Shown here piece after piece: positions 18,842 to 28,045 of a stretch of 64,000 nucleotides of DNA; positions within the stretch are counted from its first letter, which is position 1, and the number at the start of each line of letters is the position of its first letter. Below the pieces are notes generated by a model. It did no database searches and was not told where the DNA came from. It saw nothing but the letters and a program-made list of their open reading frames with translations. A program made the position numbers and the translations under genes. Origin of the DNA: Phenylobacterium sp. (GTDB lineage Bacteria; Pseudomonadota; Alphaproteobacteria; Caulobacterales; Caulobacteraceae); assembly GCF_004799515.1 (NCBI RefSeq), contig NZ_SSMX01000026.1:186001-250000 (forward strand), read 5' to 3'.

Positions 18842-20928
18842 GGAAGCGCCCGCCGCCAGAGGCCGTCGCCGAGCGGCTCGAAGCCGTTGTCGCGGTAGAT
18901 GTTGCGCACCGGGGTGTTGCGCGCGGTCTCGATGATCCGCGCGGTGACTAGCGCGTGGTCGGCGGCCAGGGCGTCCAGGATCGCCTGGACGAAGCGGTGT
19001 TCGACGCCCAGGCCCAGGACCCGGCAGCTGAGCGCCAGTCCCTTGATCTCGCCGTCGTCGATCACTGCGGCGCCCACCAGGCCGTGGTCGCCGAAGCGGT
19101 CGGAGACCTGGACGGTGAAGACGCCGGCGCCGGGCTTCAGGATCAGGGTCGCCAGCTCCAGGGCGGTGAACTTGGCGCCGGTGGCGTTGAACTGGGTGGT
19201 GCGCTGGAACAGCTCCTCGACCCGGTCAAGGCGCGCGCCGACCGCCAGGCGCTCGATGTTGGTCTGGACGTCCAGCGAGGCGATGAAGGCCTGTTCGTCG
19301 GCGCTGTCGGTGCGGCTCTTCTGGCGGCTGAGCTGGGCCTGGGTGAGCGCGGTGCGCGCCGCCGACTCCTCGGTGACGCGGGGAACCTGCAGGCGCGGGT
19401 CGTTGAGCAGGCGGCGGCGCAGCTCGAACGGGTCGTCGCCCCAGACCTCGACCTCGGGAAGCCGTGTGCGGACGTTCTCGCGCTCGACCGGGTTGTCGTC
19501 GATGAACAGGAAGGCCTCCAGCGCGAAGCTAAGCTCGGCGGCGATGGAGCGGATGTTCTCGACCTTGTCCGTCCAGTTGACCCGCCAGGTGACGAAGTCG
19601 TCCGGGGTGAGCAGGCGCTCGCGCGGGTAGTGGTCGGCGTAGGTCCAGAGCTCGCGGACGGTGGCCTCGTCGTTCTTGCTGACGCAGGCCAGCAAGATTC
19701 CGCGCCGCTTCAGCGCCAGGAGCGCCTCGTGCAGGCCGAAATAGAGGCCGATGTAGGAGAAGGGCCCGCTGACCTCCGGCGCCCAGGCGAAGGGCGCGCC
19801 GGTCTCGGCCAGGACCCCGGGCCACAGGGTGTTGTCGAGGTCGAGGATCACGCACTTCTTGCGGCCCTGGCCTGTGGCGGCAACCAGGGCGTCGAGGTGG
19901 GCCTTGGCCATAACCGCTTCGCGGCCATAGGGGTCACCGCCCAGGGCGTCGGCCAGCGGGGCGAGGTCGGGGAAGACGCCGTGCACGGCGGCCAGCTCGT
20001 CCGGCGCGCGCTGCAGCATCCAGCCGGGCGCGCCGAAGTGGGTGAAGCCCACATGGCCGTCGTCCAGCAGCCGCTCGGCGCCGGCGGCGGCCAGGGTCGC
20101 GGCGACATCGACGACATGCACGTCCGGATAGTTCTCCGCCAGGTCGGACAGGAGGACGTTGGCCAGGCGGAAGCGGTTGCGGTGGCCGTAGCCGCCGCGG
20201 TCGGCCATGCCCAGCGGCTGCACCGTCGGCTCGGGCAGGTTGTCGATCAGGATCGGGGCGGCGGTCACCGCGCGCAGGCCCTCGATGATCCCGCGGGCCT
20301 GGGCGATGTAGGGAGCGCAGGGCGGGGCGGTGTCGTCGGGCCGCAAGGGGTCGGTGATCGCGTGGCGGGCTGAAAGCGCGCCGATCAGGATGGCGTCGTG
20401 CGCCCGCTCCGAGGCCAGGCGGACGTCGTCCGGGAAGGTCGCGGCCACCCGCAGGTCGAAGCCGCGCGCCGCGCCCTCGCGGCGCAGGAAATCGGCCTCC
20501 ATCTGGATGTCGCAGTCGCCGAACAGCAGGACGTCCAGCCGCTGGCCGCCGGCGGCGACATCCTTGGCGCCGAGCGCCGCGCCGGCCGCCCAATAGGTCT
20601 CGCCGCCCTCCTTGGCCTGGCGGCGCAGGCGGTCGACGGCGGCGACCGGGTCGCGGGTGTAGTAGGCGCCGAGTTCGCGGGTGAGCTGGGCGAGCTCTTC
20701 CCCAGGATCGAGGGGCGTCAGGATCTCGCGCTCGATCAGGGAAGCGAAGCCGGCGGCGCGTTCGTCCCCGATCTCGCGCGGCGCGCGGAAGAATTCGATC
20801 ATCCCGGCCAGCTCGGCGTCGACCACAAGGCGCATCTGGGTCGCGGCGTGGATCACCAGCACCCGCCCGTCGGCCACGGGCAGCAGGTGGGCGAACTGCG
20901 ACAGGCGCAAGATCATCGCGGAGGTCAT
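18838..20928 (-). CDS. HAD-IIIC family phosphatase / FkbH-like protein with extra N-terminal domain
   Basis: CVILDLDNTLWPGVLAE HAD motif, SGNH-like central part (LFGDCDIQMEADFLRREGAARGFDLRV), AFLFIDDNPVERENVR, GNAT-like C-terminus (ELFQRTTQFNATG...RVLGLGVEHRFVQAIL). Confidence 0.88.
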   Translation of the reverse strand: MTSAMILRLSQFAHLLPVADGRVLVIHAATQMRLVVDAELAGMIEFFRAPREIGDERAAGFASLIEREILTPLDPGEELAQLTRELGAYYTRDPVAAVDRLRRQAKEGGETYWAAGAALGAKDVAAGGQRLDVLLFGDCDIQMEADFLRREGAARGFDLRVAATFPDDVRLASERAHDAILIGALSARHAITDPLRPDDTAPPCAPYIAQARGIIEGLRAVTAAPILIDNLPEPTVQPLGMADRGGYGHRNRFRLANVLLSDLAENYPDVHVVDVAATLAAAGAERLLDDGHVGFTHFGAPGWMLQRAPDELAAVHGVFPDLAPLADALGGDPYGREAVMAKAHLDALVAATGQGRKKCVILDLDNTLWPGVLAETGAPFAWAPEVSGPFSYIGLYFGLHEALLALKRRGILLACVSKNDEATVRELWTYADHYPRERLLTPDDFVTWRVNWTDKVENIRSIAAELSFALEAFLFIDDNPVERENVRTRLPEVEVWGDDPFELRRRLLNDPRLQVPRVTEESAARTALTQAQLSRQKSRTDSADEQAFIASLDVQTNIERLAVGARLDRVEELFQRTTQFNATGAKFTALELATLILKPGAGVFTVQVSDRFGDHGLVGAAVIDDGEIKGLALSCRVLGLGVEHRFVQAILDALAADHALVTARIIETARNTPVRNIYRDNGFEPLGDGLWRRALP

Positions 20929-21024
20929 CCAGGCGGCGGACGGACGGGCCGCGGCCGGGCAGGGCCGTCGCGGCGGCCGACTCTGCCGTGATCCGCCGCC
21001 CGCGCCAACGGCGTTTGCAGCGGC

Positions 21025-21630
21025 TCAGCGGCGCTTGGCGATCAGGCCCGCGGCCAGGGCGGCCAGGGTCTCGGTGACGATCTCCTCGGTGACGTCGTCG
21101 GGGCTGAGGAAGGACTGCACCACGAAGCCGATCGCCACCGATTGCAGGGCCACCGCCACGTGGCGCGGCGCCATGCCGGGTTTCAGCCCGCCCGCCCGGG
21201 CCATGTGCTCGGCGCTCAGGTCAAAGGACTGGGCGTAGACACTGGCGAGGTTGCGCCGCAGCTCCGGATCGCCCAGGGCATAGACTTGGAACTCCGCCAG
21301 GAAGGCCGCCTCGCCGCGGGCGCGTTGCAGCATGTCCGCCAGGCCGCGCGCCATGCCGGCGAACTGCTCGCGCAGCGGCGCCTCAGCGGGCGTGTCGGAC
21401 GACACCGTCAGCCCCTTGGCGGCGATGGCCGCCATCAGCAGCTCGCCCTTGCCGCTGAAGTTCGAATAGATCGCCCCCTTGGTCATCCCGGCCCGCGCGG
21501 CGATCTCGTCGAGGCTCGCGGCCGCGAAGCCCTTTTCCGCCACCACATCGAGCGTCGCCCCCACCAGGGCCGCTCGGGTGCGCTCGCGCTTGCCGCCTGC
21601 GGAGGGCGTCGGATCGAGTCGGCTTGACAT
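21025..21630 (-). CDS. TetR/AcrR family transcriptional regulator
   Basis: KRERTRAALVGATLDVVAEKGFAAASLDEIAARAGMTKGAIYSNFSGKGELLMAAI HTH. Start at MSSRLDP, leaving a divergent intergenic region. Confidence 0.9.
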   Translation of the reverse strand: MSSRLDPTPSAGGKRERTRAALVGATLDVVAEKGFAAASLDEIAARAGMTKGAIYSNFSGKGELLMAAIAAKGLTVSSDTPAEAPLREQFAGMARGLADMLQRARGEAAFLAEFQVYALGDPELRRNLASVYAQSFDLSAEHMARAGGLKPGMAPRHVAVALQSVAIGFVVQSFLSPDDVTEEIVTETLAALAAGLIAKRR

Positions 21631-21636
21631 AACGCC

Positions 21637-21675
21637 ATAATGTACCATAGGTATATTATACTCACGGTATATTTT
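21637..21675. promoter_or_regulatory. TetR operator cluster (inverted repeat plus a third direct half-site)
   Basis: ATAATGTACC-ATA-GGTATATTAT (9/10 arm match) at 21637-21659 plus GGTATATTTT at 21666-21675, in the AT-rich gap between divergent TetR and hydrolase genes. Confidence 0.7.
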
Positions 21676-21688
21676 AGGGAGCAAGACG

Positions 21689-22630
21689 ATGATCGAGTCC
21701 CCTTTCGGCAAAAGCGGCGAGTGTCATGAGGTCGATGGCCGTCGTCTGGCGATGCAGCGTCTGGGCGCCGGCGGGCCCGCCGTGGTGTTCGCGCCCGGCG
21801 CGGGCCTGGTCGGCGGCGACTATCTCAACATCCATCGCGCGATCGCGGCGCACACCACCTCGGTGGTCTACGACCGGGCAGGGACCGGCTGGAGCGGAGA
21901 CTGCGCCCTGCCGCGCAGCGCCCGCGAGGTCGCCGAGGAATTGCGCGGTCTGCTGCGCGCGGCGCGGGTGGACGGGCCCTACATCCTGGTCGGCCATTCC
22001 CTGGGCGGCGCCTATGTCCGCCGGTTCGCCCAGCTCTTCCCCGGAGAAGTCGCGGGCCTCTTGTTCCTCGACCCTTCGCACGAGGCCTATCTGGACTTCC
22101 CGGCTCCGACGCTCACCGAGCAGTTGCGGATGGCGCCGGGGCTCATCCGCGCGGCGGTCAACATGCGCGGCTTCTACCGGCCGATGTTCGAGCGGATGTT
22201 CGCGGGCTTCCCGGAAGGCGAGCGCCGTGGGCTGGTCGATTATCACCTGATGGCCTGGCGGCGCACCTTGCAGGAGACCAAGACCCTCTATGGCGAGGTC
22301 CTGCCGGAGATCCGCGGCGGCGGCGACCTGCCGGATGTCCCGACGATCCTGCTGGCCGCGATGGGCCTGGACCCGTTCATGACCGCCTTCTCCTCGGAGG
22401 CTTATCTGCGCGACGTGAACACGCGGAAGTGGCCGGCCTATTTGGCCTTCGCGGCGAGCACGCCGCAGGGCGAGGCCCGGGCGCTGCCGGACGCGGGACA
22501 CAGCACGATCCACACCGACCGCCCCGACGCGGTGATCCAGGCGTTGCGCGACCTGCTGGCCCACGCCCGCCGCCCGGCCGCGGCGCCGACGCTCGTGCTT
22601 GACCGCGCCCCCGCCATGGCGCTCCGCTGA
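21689..22630 (+). CDS. Alpha/beta hydrolase
   Basis: VVYDRAGTGWSG, ILVGHSLGGAYVRRFAQLFP nucleophile elbow, C-terminal AGHSTIHTDRPDAV His. Confidence 0.92.
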   Translation: MIESPFGKSGECHEVDGRRLAMQRLGAGGPAVVFAPGAGLVGGDYLNIHRAIAAHTTSVVYDRAGTGWSGDCALPRSAREVAEELRGLLRAARVDGPYILVGHSLGGAYVRRFAQLFPGEVAGLLFLDPSHEAYLDFPAPTLTEQLRMAPGLIRAAVNMRGFYRPMFERMFAGFPEGERRGLVDYHLMAWRRTLQETKTLYGEVLPEIRGGGDLPDVPTILLAAMGLDPFMTAFSSEAYLRDVNTRKWPAYLAFAASTPQGEARALPDAGHSTIHTDRPDAVIQALRDLLAHARRPAAAPTLVLDRAPAMALR

Positions 22631-24042
22631 TGACCGTCCAGGAGCGCCGCATGGCCGACCCCACCGCGATCGCCCGACCGGCCCTCACCGGCCTGGCCCC
22701 GCCGCCGGAAAAGGGGGCGTCGTTCTTCGCCCAGCTCGCGGCGTCGGACGCCAACGTCTTCGAGCTGCTGCCGCGCGCGGTGTTCGAGACGCCGATCCAT
22801 CGGAAGGGGAAGTCGCCGCTCCTGATGGTCCACGACCCCGACGGCATCCGCCGGGTGCTGGTGGAGAACGTCGCCAACTATCCGAAGGAGAAGCTCTCCG
22901 ACGAGTTCTTCACCGCCATGTTCGGCGAGGGCCTGCTGAGCGCCGCGCCGGCCAAGTGGCGGCGTCACCGCAAGATCATGGCCGGCGCCTTCGACCCGCG
23001 CAGCGTGGCGGCCTATGCGCCGACCATGGCCGCCGAGGCCAACGCCTACGCCCAGCGCTGGGCGCAGTTGCCGGAGGGCGCCGAGATCGACGTGGCCGAG
23101 GCGATGAAGGCGCTGACCCTGCGGATCATCTGCGAGACCATGTTCTCGTCCGACGCCGAGGAGCTGACGGCTCTGGCGGGCACGGCGCTGGGCTTCAGCA
23201 GCGACGCCCTGGTCTTCTCCCTGCTCGACGTCATTCCGGTGATCGGGCCGATGCGAATGAAGGCCAAGAAGGCGAAGATCCACAACGACTTCAGCGCCAT
23301 GGACGGCGCCATCTATCGGATGATCGAGGCGCGGCGGGCGAACCTGGACGCCGCGCCCAACGACCTGCTCACCCGCCTGCTCGCCGCCCGCGATGCGGAG
23401 GACGGCTCTGGCCTCTCGGCGCAGGAGATCCGCGACGAGGTGATCACCATCTTCGAGGCCGGCCACGAGACCACCGCCGTGGCGATGACCTTCACCTTCT
23501 ACCTGCTGTCGGCGCACCCGGCGGAGGCGGCGAAGCTGCACGCCGAGCTGGACGCGGTGCTGGGCGGCCGCGCGCCGGCGCCCGAGGATCTGCCGAACCT
23601 CGTCTACACGCGCCGCGTGGTGGAGGAGGCAATGCGGCTCTATCCGCCGGCCCCGGCGGTGACCGGCCGGGTGGCGGCGGGGCCGGACGAGATCTGCGGT
23701 CACAAGGTCAAGAAGGGCGACCGGATCTTCATCTCCACCTGGGTGATGCACCGGCACCGCGCCTATTGGGACGAGCCGGAGCGGTTCGACCCTGACCGGT
23801 TCTCCCCGGAGCGCAGTGAGGGACGGCCGCGCTTCGCCTACATGCCGTTCGGCGCGGGCCCCCGGGTCTGCATCGGGGCGGCCTTCGCCATGACCGAGGC
23901 GACCCTGATCCTGGCGGCCCTGGCCCAAAAGGTCCGGCTACGGATGGACCGCCCCCAGGACGTGGAGCTCCTGGCCCGCATCACGCTTGCGCCCAAGGAC
24001 GGGCTGAAGATGACGCTTGAGCACAGGGCCGCCGCTTCCTAA
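22630..24042 (+). CDS. Cytochrome P450
   Basis: I-helix FEAGHETTAVAMTFTFYLL, ExxR (EEAMR), heme-binding FGAGPRVCIGAAFAMTEATLILA. Start overlaps preceding stop (TGATG). Confidence 0.95.
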   Translation: MTVQERRMADPTAIARPALTGLAPPPEKGASFFAQLAASDANVFELLPRAVFETPIHRKGKSPLLMVHDPDGIRRVLVENVANYPKEKLSDEFFTAMFGEGLLSAAPAKWRRHRKIMAGAFDPRSVAAYAPTMAAEANAYAQRWAQLPEGAEIDVAEAMKALTLRIICETMFSSDAEELTALAGTALGFSSDALVFSLLDVIPVIGPMRMKAKKAKIHNDFSAMDGAIYRMIEARRANLDAAPNDLLTRLLAARDAEDGSGLSAQEIRDEVITIFEAGHETTAVAMTFTFYLLSAHPAEAAKLHAELDAVLGGRAPAPEDLPNLVYTRRVVEEAMRLYPPAPAVTGRVAAGPDEICGHKVKKGDRIFISTWVMHRHRAYWDEPERFDPDRFSPERSEGRPRFAYMPFGAGPRVCIGAAFAMTEATLILAALAQKVRLRMDRPQDVELLARITLAPKDGLKMTLEHRAAAS

Positions 24043-24051
24043 GTCTTGAGG

Positions 24052-24531
24052 ATGGCTGTCGCCTTCACCCGCGAGGAAGACTACGAGTCCCGCGCCGCCG
24101 ATCTGCCGGACCGGCCGATCTCCGCCCACCCGAACCTGGTGACCGCCGAGGGGCTGGCCGCCATCGAGGCCGCGTTGGCGCAGGCGCGCGCGGCCTATGC
24201 TACGGCCCAGACCCAGGGCGGCGTCAGCGCCGACCGCACCGCCATGGCCCGGGCCACCCGCGATCTGCGCTACTGGTCGGCCCGCCGCGGCAACGCCCAG
24301 CTCACCGAGCCGGAGGCGCAGACGGGCAAGGTGCAGTTCGGCCGGTCGGTGGAGATCGAGCGGGAGGACGGCCGCCGCCAGGTCTTCCGCATCGTCGGTG
24401 AGGACGAGGCCGACCCGGCGCTGGGCAGCGTCTCCTACGTCTCGCCTCTGGCCCGCGGCCTGCTGGGCAAGCGCCTGGGCGACGTGGTCTCGGTGAACGG
24501 CGCCGAGGTCGAGATCGTCGCCGTCCATTGA
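24052..24531 (+). CDS. GreA/GreB-family transcription elongation factor-like protein
   Basis: Coiled-coil-like N-term, then VQFGRSVEIEREDGRRQVFRIVGEDEADPALGSVSYVSPLARGLLGKRLGDVVSVNGAEVEIVAV (GreA/B C-terminal FKBP-like domain). Confidence 0.87.
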   Translation: MAVAFTREEDYESRAADLPDRPISAHPNLVTAEGLAAIEAALAQARAAYATAQTQGGVSADRTAMARATRDLRYWSARRGNAQLTEPEAQTGKVQFGRSVEIEREDGRRQVFRIVGEDEADPALGSVSYVSPLARGLLGKRLGDVVSVNGAEVEIVAVH

Positions 24532-24594
24532 AACCGAAAGCCCCCGGCCTACGAATAGGCTAGGGTGGAAAAGGCTGGGACCCCGGTGAGACCG

Positions 24595-25026
24595 ATGCGC
24601 CATCTGTTGCTTGCTCCGACCTTCGCCGCCGCGGCCGTCCTCGCCGTGACCCTGGCCGCTGGCGCCGCGGGCGCCGAGACCCCGACCCGGCTGGACCTCA
24701 GCCTGCCGAGCCTCACGCCCGGCGCCGCCCTCGAGGCGCCGGTGACCGCCAAGGGCCTGGTGGCCGAGAAGCCCGCGCCCGACCTGGCCAATCCGCTCGA
24801 CCCTCACGCCCCGACCAAGATCCAGACCGCGGACCTCAACAGCGAGGTCTTCGCCAAGACCGCCGTCGACCACCACTTCGGCCCGGGCGACGCGGGCGGC
24901 GCCACCGCCTCGGCCGGCTTCCTCTGCGGCCTGCAGCCCGGACACGGCGACAACGGCGGCGCGGCGGCCTACGGCATCGACCCGCATGGCCGTTTCGTGG
25001 GCGCGAAGCTCAGCTTCGCCTTCTGA
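24595..25026 (+). CDS. Hypothetical secreted protein
   Basis: MRHLLLAPTFAAAAVLAVTLAAGAAGAETPTRLDLSLPSLTPG...: clear signal peptide, ~143 aa, no recognised domain. Confidence 0.65.
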   Translation: MRHLLLAPTFAAAAVLAVTLAAGAAGAETPTRLDLSLPSLTPGAALEAPVTAKGLVAEKPAPDLANPLDPHAPTKIQTADLNSEVFAKTAVDHHFGPGDAGGATASAGFLCGLQPGHGDNGGAAAYGIDPHGRFVGAKLSFAF

Positions 25027-25124
25027 CCGAAGCGTCGGAATCCGAACAATAGGTACGCCGCGCGCCGCCTGCTAAGCTCGCTTTCGACAGACGCCGGCAA
25101 GGCGCAAGGCAAGGGAGACGGGCG

Positions 25125-26198
25125 ATGCAAAAACGTGTGGGACTGTGGCTGGCGGCGCTGGGCGCGGCTGTGGGTGGCCTGGCGGTTGCCGGCGCGGCGG
25201 AGGCCAAGGACTACCTGGGCGTGGCCTGCCAGAGCCCGCCGCCGACCCACTGTTCGGGCGACGCCTGCCAGGCCTCGCTGGCCAATCCCGGCAACGCCAC
25301 CGACCCCAAGACCGGCCGCAAGTTCTGGCTCGACTACCCCTGCGACCTGAAGCCGGGCGACAAGATAATCTTCGTCCTCAACATCCATGGGGCCGGCTCG
25401 ATCGGCCAGTGGCAGCGCCACTACTTCCCGGCTATGGACTACAAGGACAAGTACAAGCTGGTGGTGGCCACGCCGACCGCGGCGACCTCGCCCAGCCGCG
25501 TGGCCGGCCAGCCCGGCGTCCGCGTCTGGGTGCCGGACGCCGACGACGCCCACCTGCAGAACATCGCCACCGAGGTGATCGACGCCTTCGGAGCCAGGAA
25601 CATCAAGTCCTTCTGGCTGGCCGGTCACAGCCAGGGCGGGGCGACCTCGCACCGGATCGTCTGCTCCGACTTCTTCAAGGACAAGGTCGACGGCCTGCTC
25701 AGCCTGTCCGGCGGCCGGGTCGGGCGCGCCGAGATCAACCCACGCTTCGGTCCGCCGAAGGCCGACGGTTCGCCGCCCGATCCGCGGCCGGCGGGCGCCG
25801 GCGGCGGCCTCCTGGGCGGGGCCAACCTGCCGGCCTGCCAGTTCAGCCACATCTTCGAGACCGGCGAGCATGAGATCGTGAGCCTGCCGGACACCTCGCC
25901 GCTGGCCGAGGAATTCGGCTGCAGCGCCCGGGTCGAAGAGAAAGAGGTCGTCGACGACCAGCCCGGCTACGTCTGGGACTACGCCCGCCAGGGCTATCCG
26001 GTCTGGGGGATGAAGGCGCGGCCGGGCAAGGCGAAGATCTGGCTCTATCCGCACTGCAAGGGCGGCCGGATCGTCGCCGACGTGGAGCGGCTGGACAAGG
26101 GTCACACCGAGGGCCTGGAGCCGCACATCACCGAGGCGATCGTCAAGCTGATGGTCGAGGCGCCCGGCGGCAAGGTGAGCGGCGCAGCCAAGTCCTAG
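25125..26198 (+). CDS. Secreted alpha/beta hydrolase (PHB depolymerase/feruloyl esterase-like)
   Basis: Signal peptide MQKRVGLWLAALGAAVGGLAVAGAAEA, NIHGAGSIGQWQRHYFPAMDYKDKYKLVVATPTA, WLAGHSQGGATSHRIVCSDFF. Confidence 0.8.
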   Translation: MQKRVGLWLAALGAAVGGLAVAGAAEAKDYLGVACQSPPPTHCSGDACQASLANPGNATDPKTGRKFWLDYPCDLKPGDKIIFVLNIHGAGSIGQWQRHYFPAMDYKDKYKLVVATPTAATSPSRVAGQPGVRVWVPDADDAHLQNIATEVIDAFGARNIKSFWLAGHSQGGATSHRIVCSDFFKDKVDGLLSLSGGRVGRAEINPRFGPPKADGSPPDPRPAGAGGGLLGGANLPACQFSHIFETGEHEIVSLPDTSPLAEEFGCSARVEEKEVVDDQPGYVWDYARQGYPVWGMKARPGKAKIWLYPHCKGGRIVADVERLDKGHTEGLEPHITEAIVKLMVEAPGGKVSGAAKS

Positions 26199-26242
26199 CG
26201 CGAGCTTGGCGAGGGCGCGCGAACTGTCGCAAGGTGGGCGGC

Positions 26243-26851
26243 ATGTATCCGCGCCACCGCCTCGACGCCCTGGCTGACGGCATCTACGGGGTCGCCATGA
26301 CCCTGTTGGTGCTGGACATCCGCTTCTCGGACGGGGCGGTGATCCGGACCGATGGCGACCTGATCGCCCAACTGGTCAACCTGATCCCGAAGTTCGGGCC
26401 CTATGCGCTCAGCTTCTGGGTTCTGAGCGGCCGTTGGCGCGCGATGGTCTTCGGGCGCACCAGCCACGAGCCGGTCAGCGGGGCCTACGTATCCTGGTCG
26501 CTGTGGCACCTCTTCCTGGTGACCATGATGCCGCTCTCGACCCTGGTGATCGGCCGCTATGGCTCGCTGGCGCCCAGCATCTGGCTCTATACCGCCAACC
26601 TGGTCGGCCTGTGGCTGACCACCTGGCTGGCGAGCCGCCGTGCGCCGGCGGCGGAGCGCGAACAGGTCGATGACAACTTCATCGGCACGATCGTCATGCT
26701 GGTCGCCTCCGCCGTCGTCCTGGCCTTGAGCTTTCTGGACACGGCCTGGGCGACGCTGGGGTTCCTGCTGACGGCGTTGACGCCCCTGGTCGAGCGGCGG
26801 TTCGGCCGCCGCAAGCCCGGCGTCGTCGCGCGCAGGCTGGGGGACATCTAG
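26243..26851 (+). CDS. TMEM175-family (DUF1211) potassium channel-like membrane protein
   Basis: RLDALADGIYGVAMTLLVLDI N-terminal motif (cf. FSD/RxxxFSDGVFAIAxTLLVLxI of TMEM175) and several predicted TM segments. Confidence 0.82.
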   Translation: MYPRHRLDALADGIYGVAMTLLVLDIRFSDGAVIRTDGDLIAQLVNLIPKFGPYALSFWVLSGRWRAMVFGRTSHEPVSGAYVSWSLWHLFLVTMMPLSTLVIGRYGSLAPSIWLYTANLVGLWLTTWLASRRAPAAEREQVDDNFIGTIVMLVASAVVLALSFLDTAWATLGFLLTALTPLVERRFGRRKPGVVARRLGDI

Positions 26852-26873
26852 CGGCGGTCGCCGCCGCGCAGAC

Positions 26874-27893
26874 CTAGGCCTTGATCGACACCAGGGACGT
26901 GTCCGCCGCGGGCGCGGCCGCCGCCGAACCGTCCGACCCGTAGCCGCTCACCGCCTCCGCCGTGGAGGGATCGCCGGCCACGCCGTCGTCGTTGCCGTAG
27001 ACTTCCTTGGCGGCGTCGGTGACGTCCTTTTGCCCCTGGTCTAGCTCCGCCTGTTCGTCTTGGGCGTGGGGGTTGGTGCGATGCTGGGCGGCCATCTTCT
27101 GCAGGGCGGCCTTGGCGAGCGCCTGGGCGGCGGTCTCCAGGACCTTGGCCTCCTCGATGATCGGGTCGGGCAGCTTGGACTTGGCGGCGACGGCGGCCCC
27201 GGTCGAGGTCTGCGGCGCCGTTTGGGTCGGGGTCTGGGTCTGCGCCGGCGCCGGCGCTGAGGTCGAGGCGGAGGTCGCCCCGTCGCCGGCAGCCGGATCG
27301 GCGCCGGCGGTGTCAGCGTCCGATGCGCTATCCGCGGATTGCGAGGCCTGGCCGCCGGCCGCCGGAGCGGTCGCGCCGTCCGTGGCGGTCCGGGAGGTTG
27401 CGCCGGCGGTCGAGCCGCCCGTCGCGCCGCCGGCCTGGGCCGCGGCGCTGGCGGCGGACGCGGCGGTCTGCTGGGCGGCGGCGGTGTCGCTGGCCGCCTC
27501 GGCGGTGGCGCTGCTTTCGGAGCCGCCGACCGCGTCGGCATAGGCCTTGGCCGCCTGGCCGATCTGCTTGGCGATATCGGCAGCCTCGCGGGCGACCTCC
27601 TTGGGATCGCCGCCCATCATCAGCAGCATCTTCAGCCGCTCCTGCAGGGCGGCCAGCTTGGCCTTGGCGATGTCGGAGGGGCTGGCGCTGGGGCTGCCGC
27701 CGGCGGAGGCGGACGCGGCCTGCAGGCGGCTCAGCGTCTGCGCCGCGATGGCCGCCTGTTCGTCCGCCGCCGAGGTCGCGCTGGAGGTCGAAGCCGACGA
27801 GGAGGCGTTCGAGGCGCTGGCGCCTGAGCTGGCCTGCCCGCCGGTCGTCGGGGCCGTCGACAGGAGCGGGGAGGCGGTGGCGGCGCTGATCAT
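26874..27893 (-). CDS. Low-complexity Ala/Ser/Thr-rich hypothetical protein
   Basis: 339-aa ORF with Ala/Ser/Thr/Gln-rich flanks around a more ordinary core (SPSDIAKAKLAALQERLKMLLMMGGDPKEVAREAADIAKQIGQAAKAYADAVGG). Confidence 0.6.
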   Translation of the reverse strand: MISAATASPLLSTAPTTGGQASSGASASNASSSASTSSATSAADEQAAIAAQTLSRLQAASASAGGSPSASPSDIAKAKLAALQERLKMLLMMGGDPKEVAREAADIAKQIGQAAKAYADAVGGSESSATAEAASDTAAAQQTAASAASAAAQAGGATGGSTAGATSRTATDGATAPAAGGQASQSADSASDADTAGADPAAGDGATSASTSAPAPAQTQTPTQTAPQTSTGAAVAAKSKLPDPIIEEAKVLETAAQALAKAALQKMAAQHRTNPHAQDEQAELDQGQKDVTDAAKEVYGNDDGVAGDPSTAEAVSGYGSDGSAAAAPAADTSLVSIKA

Positions 27894-28045
27894 GCCGCCA
27901 GAGTGCCCGTGCGGGGGTTAAGCTTCCGTGGCCGGCGCAGCCATCGCGCCGTCATATCCGCACCCTTGGCTGTCCTCGGGTCCGTCCCTCTGGCAGGTTC
28001 CGCGAACTGATGGTCTAGTCCCCGGTTCCGGGGAGACAGACGCCA

